Shown in pieces: positions 8,340 to 16,346 of a stretch of DNA of 32,535 nucleotides. A program made the position numbers and the translations under genes. The stretch is from Nitrososphaerota archaeon. Lineage in GTDB: Archaea > Thermoproteota > Nitrososphaeria > Nitrososphaerales > Nitrosopumilaceae. The stretch is from assembly GCA_022565935.1 (NCBI GenBank), contig JADFJY010000002.1, positions 1 through 32,535 on the forward strand. The letters are read 5' to 3'. A model generated the notes under the pieces. It had not been told where the DNA came from. It ran no database searches and was given only the letters and a program-made list of their open reading frames with translations. Positions within the stretch are counted from its first letter, which is position 1. Each line of letters begins with the position of its first letter.

Positions 8340-9352
8340 GCACGTAACCCCTTCATTTTTGCATGTTCACGTTTTCGATTGAATCCAGAATCATCATCTC
8401 TAATTTCATGTCCAGTGTAAGAGAGGAATACATCATCAAGAGTTGGTTGTGTAAGTGAGATAGAAGTAATTTTTATTTTAAGTTCTGATGAAATTTGAAA
8501 AATTTTTGGTATTACTTCAGTTCCATTTGATACAAAAAGAGTAAGTTTAGATCCATCCTCATTAATCTTCGTTACAAATTCAATTTTTTTAAGTTCAGAT
8601 AAGAAGGAATTATGATTTTCGCCCTCTAAAATAATTGAGATAACCTCATTGCCCATTGCTTTTTTCATATTTTCTGGGGAATCAATTACCTGAATCTTTC
8701 CACCATCAATTATTCCAATTCTGTCACATAGTTTGTCTGCCTCTTCCATGTAATGAGTAGTGAGAAATATTGTAATCTCAAATTCATCATGAATTTTTTT
8801 GATATACTCCCAGATTTTTCTACGAGTTTGGATATCCAATCCAACTGTAGGCTCGTCAAGAAACAGCACTTTGGGTCTATGCAAAAGGCCACCGGCAATA
8901 TCCAATCTTTTTCTCATGCCACCAGAATAGGTACCAACTGCTTTGTCTTGTTTATCTGAGAGTTCGATTAATTCCAAGAGTTCATCAATTCTTTTGTTGA
9001 TTTCGTTTTTTGGAATATGATTAAGTTTTGCTTGCAGTAGAAGATTTTCTCTTCCAGTTAGATAATCATCAACAGTTGTTTCTTGTTGAACATATCCAAT
9101 ATTTTCTCTAACTTTTTTTGCGTTTGTCATTACATCGAACCCACAAATTAGAGCTTGTCCTGATGTTGGTTTTAACAGTGTAGTGAGAATCATTATCGTA
9201 GTACTTTTTCCAGCACCATTAGGTCCCAAGAATCCAAAGATCTCCCCAGGTTTTACTGAGAGAGAAATATCGTTTACAGCAATTACATCTCCAAATGACT
9301 TTGTGAGAGATTTTATTTCTATCGAGTTCAATACATTGATCGCATTTCTCAA
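8336..9352 (-). CDS. ABC exporter ATPase, DrrA/CcmA type
   Basis: 338 residues: Walker A GPNGAGKST, Q-loop YVQQETTVDDYLTG, signature YSGGMRKRLDIAGGL, Walker B VLFLDEPTVGLD and H-loop TTHYMEEAD. A roughly 100-residue C-terminal regulatory extension follows, with TQPTLDDVFLSYTGHEI, which is characteristic of DrrA-like subunits. The two subunits would form a homodimeric ATPase with a permease dimer from the next gene. The 71-base gap upstream separates it from the divergent zinc-ribbon gene. Confidence 0.92.
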   Translation of the reverse strand: MRNAINVLNSIEIKSLTKSFGDVIAVNDISLSVKPGEIFGFLGPNGAGKSTTIMILTTLLKPTSGQALICGFDVMTNAKKVRENIGYVQQETTVDDYLTGRENLLLQAKLNHIPKNEINKRIDELLELIELSDKQDKAVGTYSGGMRKRLDIAGGLLHRPKVLFLDEPTVGLDIQTRRKIWEYIKKIHDEFEITIFLTTHYMEEADKLCDRIGIIDGGKIQVIDSPENMKKAMGNEVISIILEGENHNSFLSELKKIEFVTKINEDGSKLTLFVSNGTEVIPKIFQISSELKIKITSISLTQPTLDDVFLSYTGHEIRDDDSGFNRKREHAKMKGLRA

Positions 9353-9423
9353 TTATAAATTGTTAAGTATTGATTCAGTAGATCCTCATAAAAAATTTAA
9401 GGGGGAATTTGAGAATTTACTGT

Positions 9424-9522
9424 ATGAAAGGACTCTGTCATAAATGTCACTCATCAAATGTAGAAATAACAGTTCAGGAAGGAATTCCTGTTTGTGAAGT
9501 ATGTGTTAAGAAAACAGATTAA
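9424..9522 (+). CDS. Tiny zinc-ribbon-like protein (32 residues)
   Basis: An ATG frame encodes MKGLCHKCH... and then PVCEVCVKKTD, giving two CxxC pairs 16 residues apart (Cys5/Cys8 and Cys24/Cys27), enough for one Zn2+ site. An A/T-rich TATA-like stretch (AAAATTTAAG, about 9393-9402) sits near the -26 position, so it would be leaderless. Nothing else overlaps it. Short proteins of this sort are common in ammonia-oxidising archaea and their roles are unknown. Confidence 0.65.
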   Translation: MKGLCHKCHSSNVEITVQEGIPVCEVCVKKTD

Positions 9523-9561
9523 TCAAAAAATGTTATTTTGAAAAAAGAAGTTTAAAAGAAG

Positions 9562-10014
9562 TTATTCAATTTTTTTGAATTCTTCTTTGGTCATTCCTAA
9601 AATGACTTTTTCGCCTATTCCCCAAATTTCTGATTTGGATAGAATTTTAGTATGCATAAAACCATCAGTTACTTCAATTGATTCTAATTCATCGGTATCA
9701 GGATGTCTGTGTAATCGTTTTACTTTACCAATTTTATGACGGTCAATATCAACAACTGGGATTCCTGTTCTAACAGGAGGTCTACTTAGAAGTAATGTTT
9801 CTTCAGAAAATTTGGCTATGTAGTCATTTGAAAGATAATAGTCTTTGTTGAATCCTTGGTGGATTGTCACACCACAAACAGTTAGTGTATCTTGGTTAAT
9901 GTGTATGTGTTTGACTTTGCCATATTCAATTCCCTCTCGGTCTACGACTTTTTTTCCAGTAAAGGAATCAGCAGTAGCTAATTTTGAAGGCATTCCTGCT
10001 AGTTTAACTGACAT
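9562..10014 (-). CDS. PRC-barrel domain protein
   Basis: 150 residues from the ATG at 10014. The first PRC-like stretch is FTGKKVVDREGIEYGKVKHI, and a second related half carries VVDIDRHKIGKVKRLHRHPD. PRC-barrels occur in the ribosome-maturation factor RimM and in small archaeal proteins thought to bind RNA or proteins. The open frame extends to 10194, but that would run into the divergent gene that starts at 10103, and the added 60 residues look non-coding. The 88-base divergent gap holds the promoters. Confidence 0.75.
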   Translation of the reverse strand: MSVKLAGMPSKLATADSFTGKKVVDREGIEYGKVKHIHINQDTLTVCGVTIHQGFNKDYYLSNDYIAKFSEETLLLSRPPVRTGIPVVDIDRHKIGKVKRLHRHPDTDELESIEVTDGFMHTKILSKSEIWGIGEKVILGMTKEEFKKIE

Positions 10015-10102
10015 TGTCTGAAATGAACAGATTTGCTTATCATACCAAATATCAGAAATTTCTTGCAATGGGGTTAAATTACTTGACAGAAAAAAATCAT
10101 GC

Positions 10103-10426
10103 ATGGAGATAAAGGAAGATTTGTTTCGACCAATTCTTACTACAAAGGGAAGAAATACAGGAAAGCAGCATTCAGTAATGCTTCGCGCAGTCAAATATAA
10201 TGGAAAAATTTACTTTTCAAGACATTTGCCAGATGGGGACTGGTTCAAAAATGCATTAATAAATTCTGAAGTCAAAATTGAATACAACAATTTTATTTTT
10301 TCAGGAAAAGCAAAGCTGGTAACAGATGAAGAATTGAGTAAAAAAATCTCTAATCTAAAATATCCTGGAGAAGAAAGAGCAAAAGAGAAGAGAGTTACAA
10401 TTGAAGTCACACTAAATTCAACATAA
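10103..10426 (+). CDS. Deazaflavin (F420)-dependent nitroreductase-like protein, short form
   Basis: A 107-residue split-barrel protein with LTTKGRNTGKQHSVMLRAV, then YNGKIYFSRHLPDGDWFKNA. This is the pattern of the DUF385/F420H2-dependent reductase family, in which the TKGRxTGK loop lies near the cofactor phosphate. Members use F420H2 to reduce quinones or nitro-compounds. Thaumarchaea make F420, so this is possible, but the substrate is unknown and the protein is shorter than many family members (about 140). Confidence 0.7.
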   Translation: MEIKEDLFRPILTTKGRNTGKQHSVMLRAVKYNGKIYFSRHLPDGDWFKNALINSEVKIEYNNFIFSGKAKLVTDEELSKKISNLKYPGEERAKEKRVTIEVTLNST

Positions 10427-10505
10427 ATTATTTTAAACTATATTTTCATTGATTTCCATAAGTAGTAAACACTAAATTCTAGCTCTTAAAAAAGGATAGA
10501 GAGAA

Positions 10506-12710
10506 TTGAGTTCAAAAGTAATTATTCTAATTGCAGTTGTAGTTTCGGTAATAGTTACTGCAGGAATAATGTATTCAATTGGTTTTGATCAACAACCTCA
10601 AATTTCACAAATACCCACCCCAGAAATAGACTATGTAGATAAATCAGTATCAGAGTATTTTGAAGGAACACAAGACATTAAAAAAATATCATCACAAGAA
10701 GAACTAAAGAGTATTCTTGAAGCATCTGCGTTGTTTGGAGGAGGTTTCTATGACAATAGATTTCTTACAAGAAACATGGTAGTTGATGAAGCAGTAATGT
10801 TTCAAAGTGCAGAGTCTGAGGGTGTATCAGTCCCTTCAGTAGTTAAAACACAGTCTGGCGGCTCAGACTATTCAACAACAAATGTTCAAGTTGCAAATGT
10901 TGATGAGCCAGACTATCTCAAAAATGATTCAAAATATGTCTACATTGTATCTAGAAATACACTTTCAATAATTGATGCATATCCAGCAGAGTCTGCAAAA
11001 TTAATTCTAAAAATTGCACTAGACATTGAATCACAGTATATTCAGAATATGTTCCTAAATGGGGATAGGTTAGTGATATTTTACAATGGACAAAGCGATG
11101 ATGAAATAATCCCACAGTTTGACTTTGTTCCACGCCGTTCTTACAGCCCAGTCACTCATACACTGATTATTGATGTCTCAGATAAAGAGAATCCAACTAT
11201 TCTCAAAGATTATTCCATTGATGGTCACTTTAGAGATGCACGAATGATTGGAGACTATGCATACTTTGTCACTAACAGTAACATCGACTATCAATATCCA
11301 AGACTTCCAGTTATTATGGAGAGTTCAGTTAGAATCATGACTCCCGATGCATTTTACTTTGATAACATTGAACAATTTTCAAACTTTAACACACTAACTG
11401 CAATTGACATATTTGGAGACACAATAAATTCAGAGACATTTCTTATGGGATACAGTGGATCATTCTATGTCTCTGAGAATAATTTTTACTTGACTTACCA
11501 GCAAAGTATGCCATTTGGATTTTATGAGAATTCATCACGAGATAGATTCTTTGATGTTATAGTGCCATTATTGCCAAATGACATTCAAAATGAAATTAAA
11601 GAAATTCAAAACGATTCTTCAATGAATTCGTCTACACAGTGGATAAAAATCTCAGAGTTAATGCAAAAATCATACAATGAGATGGATAAAAATGACAAAG
11701 AAAAATTATTTGAAAAAATCAAAGAGGCACTAAATGAATATGATGTAAAAACCCAGGAAGAAACAAGGAAAACAATTATTCACAAAATATCAATTGATGA
11801 AGATAAAATAGAATATGTTGCAAAGGGCTCAGTTCCAGGCAGACTGTTAAATCAATTTTCTATGGATCAAAGTGGAGATAGATTTAGAGTTGCAACTACT
11901 ACTGAATATTATACACAATATCAGGGAACGGTTCGTGCAAATGCAGTTTACATCTTAGATGAACAGCTTAACATCATAGGAGGACTAGACAAAATTGCAC
12001 CTGATGAGAGCATTTTTTCTGCAAGATTCATTGGGGACAGACTTTATTTGGTAACATTCCAACAGATTGACCCATTCTTTGTAATTGATTTGTCAACTGA
12101 TACTCCAAAAATTTTAGGAGAATTAAAAATCCCAGGATTTTCAAACTATTTGCATCCATATGATGAAGAACACATTATTGGTATCGGCAGAGATACAAAA
12201 GAAATAGAAGAAGGTAGAGTTCAACAATTAGGAATTAAAATTACATTGTTTAATGTTGCAGATATCAATAACCCCAAAGTTACAGATGATGTAATCATAG
12301 GGGATAGTTCTACTTATTCAGAGGCATTAAACAATCACAAAGCATTCTTCTTTGATAAAACAAGAGGAGTTCTCTCAATTCCAATTAGTGGAGATGCAGA
12401 AAGTTTGGAAGAAATTTCAAACTCCAAGATGTTTGCACCTAATTACAACCGCTGGAATGGATTCTATGTATTTGATTTGAACAGTTCAGATGGATTCAAC
12501 CTTAAAGGAACAGTAACCCATTCTTCTGATGATTCTCGCTATTATGGAATGGGAAAAGCAAGAACATTCTATATTGATGATGTCTTGTATACTGCATCTG
12601 AAAGGTATCTAAAGATGAATGACTTTAACAATCTAGAAGAAATCAAATCAATCAAACTAGAAAACACTGGAAAATTTATTGATTATCTTGAAGAAGAGAT
12701 TCTACGCTAA
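10506..12710 (+). CDS. Membrane-anchored secreted beta-propeller protein
   Basis: 734 residues from a TTG start, with an N-terminal signal anchor (residues 4-26, VIILIAVVVSVIVTAGIMYS). The body fits the secreted beta-propeller domain family (PF09826 type). The strand-rich blocks are TTNVQVANVDEPDYLKND and SKYVYIVSRNTLSIIDAYP, then repeated YFVTNS, FYLTYQQ, LYLVTFQQIDPFFVIDLS and FYVFDLNS elements. A charged helical insert lies at about residues 360-420. It is expected on the outer face of the membrane. No enzyme motif is visible. It ends two bases before the convergent gene. Confidence 0.78.
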   Translation: MSSKVIILIAVVVSVIVTAGIMYSIGFDQQPQISQIPTPEIDYVDKSVSEYFEGTQDIKKISSQEELKSILEASALFGGGFYDNRFLTRNMVVDEAVMFQSAESEGVSVPSVVKTQSGGSDYSTTNVQVANVDEPDYLKNDSKYVYIVSRNTLSIIDAYPAESAKLILKIALDIESQYIQNMFLNGDRLVIFYNGQSDDEIIPQFDFVPRRSYSPVTHTLIIDVSDKENPTILKDYSIDGHFRDARMIGDYAYFVTNSNIDYQYPRLPVIMESSVRIMTPDAFYFDNIEQFSNFNTLTAIDIFGDTINSETFLMGYSGSFYVSENNFYLTYQQSMPFGFYENSSRDRFFDVIVPLLPNDIQNEIKEIQNDSSMNSSTQWIKISELMQKSYNEMDKNDKEKLFEKIKEALNEYDVKTQEETRKTIIHKISIDEDKIEYVAKGSVPGRLLNQFSMDQSGDRFRVATTTEYYTQYQGTVRANAVYILDEQLNIIGGLDKIAPDESIFSARFIGDRLYLVTFQQIDPFFVIDLSTDTPKILGELKIPGFSNYLHPYDEEHIIGIGRDTKEIEEGRVQQLGIKITLFNVADINNPKVTDDVIIGDSSTYSEALNNHKAFFFDKTRGVLSIPISGDAESLEEISNSKMFAPNYNRWNGFYVFDLNSSDGFNLKGTVTHSSDDSRYYGMGKARTFYIDDVLYTASERYLKMNDFNNLEEIKSIKLENTGKFIDYLEEEILR

Positions 12711-12711
12711 G

Positions 12712-13356
12712 TCATATTAGATGAATTATCGTTGTAAGTCCTCTTTTATCATATTCAACATCATTCTCAACTTCATTTACAGTTACAGTAAATGAGATAA
12801 CGTCACGTTGTTTGGCATTTTCTGCATGAAGTTTTAGATGGATATCTAACATTTCTAATTCTCCATTGGGCAAATTAGTTTCATCAAAATATGCATCACA
12901 TGTTGATTCTATTCTAAATCTATCATCTTTAAAATGAAATCCAAGTTTCATTTTTCTTCCTTTTCTTCCACTTGCTTTAACCACTACATCAATGATTCCA
13001 GGTTTTGTTTCAGTATAGCTTGATTGATGATTTATAAAAACTCCAATCTCAAGGGGTTTGCCAGCAGTTGATTCTGCCATCTTTTGAATTCCATCATTCA
13101 TTACAATATCAACTGCTTTGATAGACTGAGCAATCTTTGCAATCCATTCATTTGTTCTTGTAATGGTTGAACTAATTCCTGCACGTCTTCGTTTGTCTTC
13201 ATCCTCAGGTAATTTGTAATAATCAACCCATTCTACATAATTATGAGAAATATCTTCAATGAAATCAATGCAAGTTCGTCTGTATTCATCGACATTATCA
13301 GTTCTCTCTGATGCGTCATCAGTTCTCATTCCGTCATAGTCCATGGGCATTGCCAT
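12712..13356 (-). CDS. Uncharacterised protein (214 residues)
   Basis: I do not recognise the family. It is soluble and charged, with no signal or membrane segment. The first half (residues 1-95) is acidic and probably helical. The second half is strand-rich (LEIGVFINHQ, IIDVVVKASGRKGRKMKLGF, VISFTVTVNEVENDVEY), suggesting a beta-sandwich or barrel. Codon use matches its neighbours. It shares a divergent 81-base promoter region with the next unknown gene, so the two may be related in function. Confidence 0.7.
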   Translation of the reverse strand: MAMPMDYDGMRTDDASERTDNVDEYRRTCIDFIEDISHNYVEWVDYYKLPEDEDKRRRAGISSTITRTNEWIAKIAQSIKAVDIVMNDGIQKMAESTAGKPLEIGVFINHQSSYTETKPGIIDVVVKASGRKGRKMKLGFHFKDDRFRIESTCDAYFDETNLPNGELEMLDIHLKLHAENAKQRDVISFTVTVNEVENDVEYDKRGLTTIIHLI

Positions 13357-13437
13357 ACTCTAGCTGTAAACGAAGTTCTAAAAAAACTAATCCTGAAACA
13401 AAATTAATGATTATAAGAGGAATTTTCATGTAATACA

Positions 13438-13920
13438 ATGATGATATTTACTGAATTGACTTTGGATCTTCAAGTTCAACTAAAAAGAGACTTGGCACAA
13501 ATTAGATTTCTTCTAAAAAAAAATCAAGGAATGGGATATACTAGAATTGTGGAGATTGGGAAGGAAGTGGGAAAAAAGTACAATATCAAACTAATTGTAA
13601 ACTTTCCAAAAGAGGGAAGAATTGACGAATTTGACATGTATGGAAAAAGGGATTTGAGTCTGATAATTGATCATGACCGAAAGAAATTTCCCATAGATAG
13701 AGAATTAATCAAACAAAAGGCAAAAGATCTACTCGGAGATATAAAAACTGAGGATGCATACATGTATGAAGGTAAAGAAGGAGTTAGAGTCTTTACAGAG
13801 AATTGGAAGATTGACATCTTGCCTCATTCATTGCATATCTGGACAGAATTTAATGAAAACGTAACAGCGTTTTGTGATTGGTTAATGGAAAATGTTTACC
13901 AAATGAAAAAGAAGGAATAA
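13438..13920 (+). CDS. Uncharacterised protein (160 residues)
   Basis: Not recognised. It is a basic/acidic mixed alpha-beta soluble protein: a helix with a Lys-rich stretch (FLLKKNQGMGYTRIVEIGKE), then alternating strands and helices, ending in a helix (FCDWLMENVYQMKKKE). Two ATG codons in tandem (13438 and 13441) are possible starts. It is divergent from the 214-residue unknown gene and runs into the convergent TPR gene after 9 bases. Confidence 0.7.
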   Translation: MMIFTELTLDLQVQLKRDLAQIRFLLKKNQGMGYTRIVEIGKEVGKKYNIKLIVNFPKEGRIDEFDMYGKRDLSLIIDHDRKKFPIDRELIKQKAKDLLGDIKTEDAYMYEGKEGVRVFTENWKIDILPHSLHIWTEFNENVTAFCDWLMENVYQMKKKE

Positions 13921-13929
13921 TTTTAGTAA

Positions 13930-14289
13930 TTAGAGATTTTCTAGTTCTTCAAGTAATTCTTTAGCCTGATAGTTTTTTGGTTCTAATTCCACAATTCGTT
14001 TACAACAAATAATTGCCTCATTTTTCTGTTGCAGATCCAAATGCACATCAGTTTTGATTTTAAGTGTTTCAACATCATTGTTATCTAGTTGTACTGCTTT
14101 TTCAAAATATGGGAGTGCTTTTTCTGAATCTTCTAAAATAACATAAAGGCCTCCCATTATGAACATAAAATCAGGATCATTTGAGAATTTAGATTCCAAA
14201 GAATCTCCAAGTTGAATGGCTTGGACATATTCACCTTCTCTGATTAATTTTTTCAGACGGCGTTTTGGATATCTAAAAAGGCTTACCAT
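13930..14289 (-). CDS. Small TPR-repeat protein
   Basis: 119 residues, mostly helical. At least two tetratricopeptide repeats are readable: DFMFIMGGLYVILEDSEKAL followed by PYFEKAVQLDNND, then DVHLDLQQKNEAIICCKRIV followed by ELEPKNY. A weaker repeat is near the N-terminus (EGEYVQAIQLGDSLESKF). The start is rich in Lys and Arg (RYPKRRLKKLIREG). It is likely a protein-protein interaction scaffold; the partner is unknown. Confidence 0.82.
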   Translation of the reverse strand: MVSLFRYPKRRLKKLIREGEYVQAIQLGDSLESKFSNDPDFMFIMGGLYVILEDSEKALPYFEKAVQLDNNDVETLKIKTDVHLDLQQKNEAIICCKRIVELEPKNYQAKELLEELENL

Positions 14290-14340
14290 TTTTACTTCGT
14301 TATTTTTTTAAAGATTTAATCAATTTGAATGTAGAGAATA

Positions 14341-15822
14341 TCAGGATGAGATGCTCATTATTCCTTCTTCAATTAAGAACTGTATTCCACCTATAAAGGA
14401 GTCATCATCAATTGAACCATCTGCCCACCAGCCTGCGTTGTTTTTAATCCATGATGGAATTTCATTAGAGCCGGAGCCGGAACCTTGTGTAGTTGGAGGA
14501 ATTTGCATTATTCCTTCCTGAATTAAGAACTGTATTCCTTGAACAAAGGAGGTATCATCAATTGATCCATCTGCCCACCAGCCTGCGTTGTTTTTAATCC
14601 ATGATGGAATTTCGCGAATTACAGAATTGGTTGAAGGTGTTCCTTCAAAGAGAGGATTCTCATCAATTTTAATTTCGACGGTGACAAATCCACCTCTTGT
14701 GGCATCAGGTACTTGATTTTCTGGTCCGGTACCATGAATAAATATCACATATTTGGCTAGTCCTGCGCTTTCTTTTACTGGCATAAGAACATGAACCTGA
14801 CCGAATCCATTAAACAAGTCTATTCGTCCACGCTCTTCCGCAAGAGAACGTAATCTGTTACCACTCTCATCTACAACCCAAATATCATAATGAATTTGAT
14901 CGACAAATTCAATTTCGTTATATGGATTCTTGAAGTTAATTTTCCAGTCAATATCACAACCTTCCATAGGGAATTCTGGAGCATAATTATACTCAACCAG
15001 TATGGAGTATGATTCGATAGCAACATGTTCACCGAAATAATAAGAAAAGCTTGTATCTGGACATCCAAACAAATCTTCTTTTGTTTCTGTCTCTACAAGA
15101 TTTATGAAAGGATCATCCATTACATTTTCTTTATAATCTAACAAAGTGTATTTATGCATAATTGGAGGAATCCCTGTGGTAATCCACGTATATGTTAGCG
15201 CTTTAACAGGAAAAGGAAAATCATCGACTATCCAGATTTCATTCCAATCACCACTATACCAACCAACAACAACTGTATCAAAAGTTCCTGCAGGAATAGT
15301 TATTGTTTCTTCTCGTATTGGAATTAATTGAGCACCGCCAATTGCGCCTATCTTCCCCCATGCAGGTAACTTGAACGCTTGTGGTCCATGAATTCTATCA
15401 CCTTCTGCTGCAGTAGCAAAAGCACCTAACCAAGATAAGGAAGACTTGAATGCAATAGCATAATGAAAAAGATCATCATCAAATGTTATAGGTTCAGGAG
15501 AAGTTTTTCCAAGACCCATTGAACCTATTACGATTTTATTGCCATCAAAAATTGCAACTTTTGTATCCCACAATGATTCAGATTCATGTGGTATTGAACC
15601 TTTGATCCAAAATTTCACTTTAATTGGTGAACAATCATTAAAATCTATTTCACACAAAGAATACTCAAAATAATCTCCAGTTTTAAGACCTTCACCCAAA
15701 TACCATGTACCGTCAACATTGACACCACCTGCTGTACCAGTGCCCTGACCATAAGAAAGATTTGAAAACCCAAAGCTAGAAAGAATAGTCAAGAACATAA
15801 ATACAATAATAAAACGATTCAC
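14341..15822 (-). CDS. Secreted protein with two C-terminal WWADGSIDD repeats
   Basis: 493 residues with a signal peptide (IIVFMFLTILSSFGFSNLSYG). A large strand-rich body is rich in aromatic residues and has a few Cys that could form disulphides outside the cell. The C-terminus holds two near-identical copies of IPSWIKNNAGWWADGSIDD followed by SFxxGIQFLIxEGIM (about residues 405-439 and 455-489), joined by a Gly/Ser linker. This repeat is, as far as I know, common at the C-termini of extracellular thaumarchaeal proteins, where it may be a surface-attachment or sorting module. The role of the body is unknown. Confidence 0.8.
   Translation of the reverse strand: MNRFIIVFMFLTILSSFGFSNLSYGQGTGTAGGVNVDGTWYLGEGLKTGDYFEYSLCEIDFNDCSPIKVKFWIKGSIPHESESLWDTKVAIFDGNKIVIGSMGLGKTSPEPITFDDDLFHYAIAFKSSLSWLGAFATAAEGDRIHGPQAFKLPAWGKIGAIGGAQLIPIREETITIPAGTFDTVVVGWYSGDWNEIWIVDDFPFPVKALTYTWITTGIPPIMHKYTLLDYKENVMDDPFINLVETETKEDLFGCPDTSFSYYFGEHVAIESYSILVEYNYAPEFPMEGCDIDWKINFKNPYNEIEFVDQIHYDIWVVDESGNRLRSLAEERGRIDLFNGFGQVHVLMPVKESAGLAKYVIFIHGTGPENQVPDATRGGFVTVEIKIDENPLFEGTPSTNSVIREIPSWIKNNAGWWADGSIDDTSFVQGIQFLIQEGIMQIPPTTQGSGSGSNEIPSWIKNNAGWWADGSIDDDSFIGGIQFLIEEGIMSISS
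14417..14613. repeat. Tandem direct repeat inside the secreted-protein gene
   Basis: A 47-base block at 14417-14463 recurs without change at 14567-14613, a 150-base (50-codon) period. The flanks are similar but diverged. It encodes the WWADGSIDD module. Identity at the DNA level, including silent positions, points to recent duplication or gene conversion. Confidence 0.9.
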
Positions 15823-15848
15823 AAGAATAATTATGAAATATCCTAGTT

Positions 15849-15903
15849 AAACGTTATTCAGATTTATAAAAAATGAGAAAAAGGGGTAGGCAAACGTTAT
15901 TCA
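15849..15903. promoter_or_regulatory. Twelve-base direct repeat in a divergent promoter region
   Basis: AAACGTTATTCA occurs at 15849-15860 and again at 15892-15903, 43 bases apart, between the starts of the secreted protein (15822, minus) and the 55-residue protein (15943, plus). The first copy lies between a TATA-like element (TTTATAAA, 15863-15870) and the start of the minus gene. The second lies just upstream of AAATATA (about 15910-15916), the likely TATA of the plus gene. It may be a binding site for a shared regulator. Confidence 0.5.
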
Positions 15904-15942
15904 AATAGGCAAATATAGAGGAAAATTTACAGAGATTCAGAA

Positions 15943-16110
15943 ATGTGTGAGTGTCCAAAAGTTCACTTGTTTGAAGTAGAGTACAAAATGGATGGAATGA
16001 CTGTAGTTCCAACACACAAGAATTGTGGATTTGCACTAGATGGTAAACAAGCAGACAAGTTCCAAAAAGAACTAGTAAAATCATGGGGCTTTGAGGAAGA
16101 AGATGATTAA
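15943..16110 (+). CDS. Small conserved-looking protein (55 residues)
   Basis: An ATG frame gives MCECPKVHLFEVEY..., with Cys2, Cys4 and Cys28 and a strongly acidic tail (FEEEDD). An AAATATA element lies about 27-33 bases upstream, so the mRNA would be leaderless. A longer frame on the opposite strand over the same bases has no good start and poor composition, so this is the real gene. Function unknown; the CxC and the third Cys with nearby His could bind a metal. Confidence 0.65.
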   Translation: MCECPKVHLFEVEYKMDGMTVVPTHKNCGFALDGKQADKFQKELVKSWGFEEEDD

Positions 16111-16143
16111 TTTAAAAAATAAAAATTAGATTGAAAGTTACTC

Positions 16144-16293
16144 TTATTTTGACATTTGCCCGACAGCTTCTTTACAAACGTCGGTTGAACATGAACAATC
16201 ATTACTGCATATACAATGACCTTGCATAGCACAATCACATGAGTAATCAGGGTCGCCACTAGGTGCTTCGCAACCACATGCTTGATCTACCAT
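16144..16293 (-). CDS. Cys-rich mini-protein, metallothionein-like (49 residues)
   Basis: The minus-strand ATG at 16293 opens a 49-residue frame with nine Cys, eight of them in four CxC pairs (Cys6/8, 19/21, 27/29, 33/35) plus Cys40, and His26. This density and the CxC spacing are those of metallothioneins, which buffer Cu, Zn or Cd. No family is recognised by sequence. A TTTTAAAA element about 20-30 bases upstream fits a leaderless promoter. It could also be a small metal chaperone or a multi-Cys signalling peptide. Confidence 0.7.
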   Translation of the reverse strand: MVDQACGCEAPSGDPDYSCDCAMQGHCICSNDCSCSTDVCKEAVGQMSK

Positions 16294-16346
16294 GACAAAC
16301 CTGTATTCGTACTTGTTTTAAAAGGTTAGCACAAAAAACTAGAAAA

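Noticed and set aside
10015..10194. Sixty-residue extension of the PRC-barrel protein
   Set aside because: It runs into the divergent gene at 10103 and its sequence looks like the reverse complement of that coding region.
15854..16084. 76-residue frame on the minus strand
   Set aside because: It lies opposite the better 55-residue gene at 15943-16110, which has a promoter and sensible composition.
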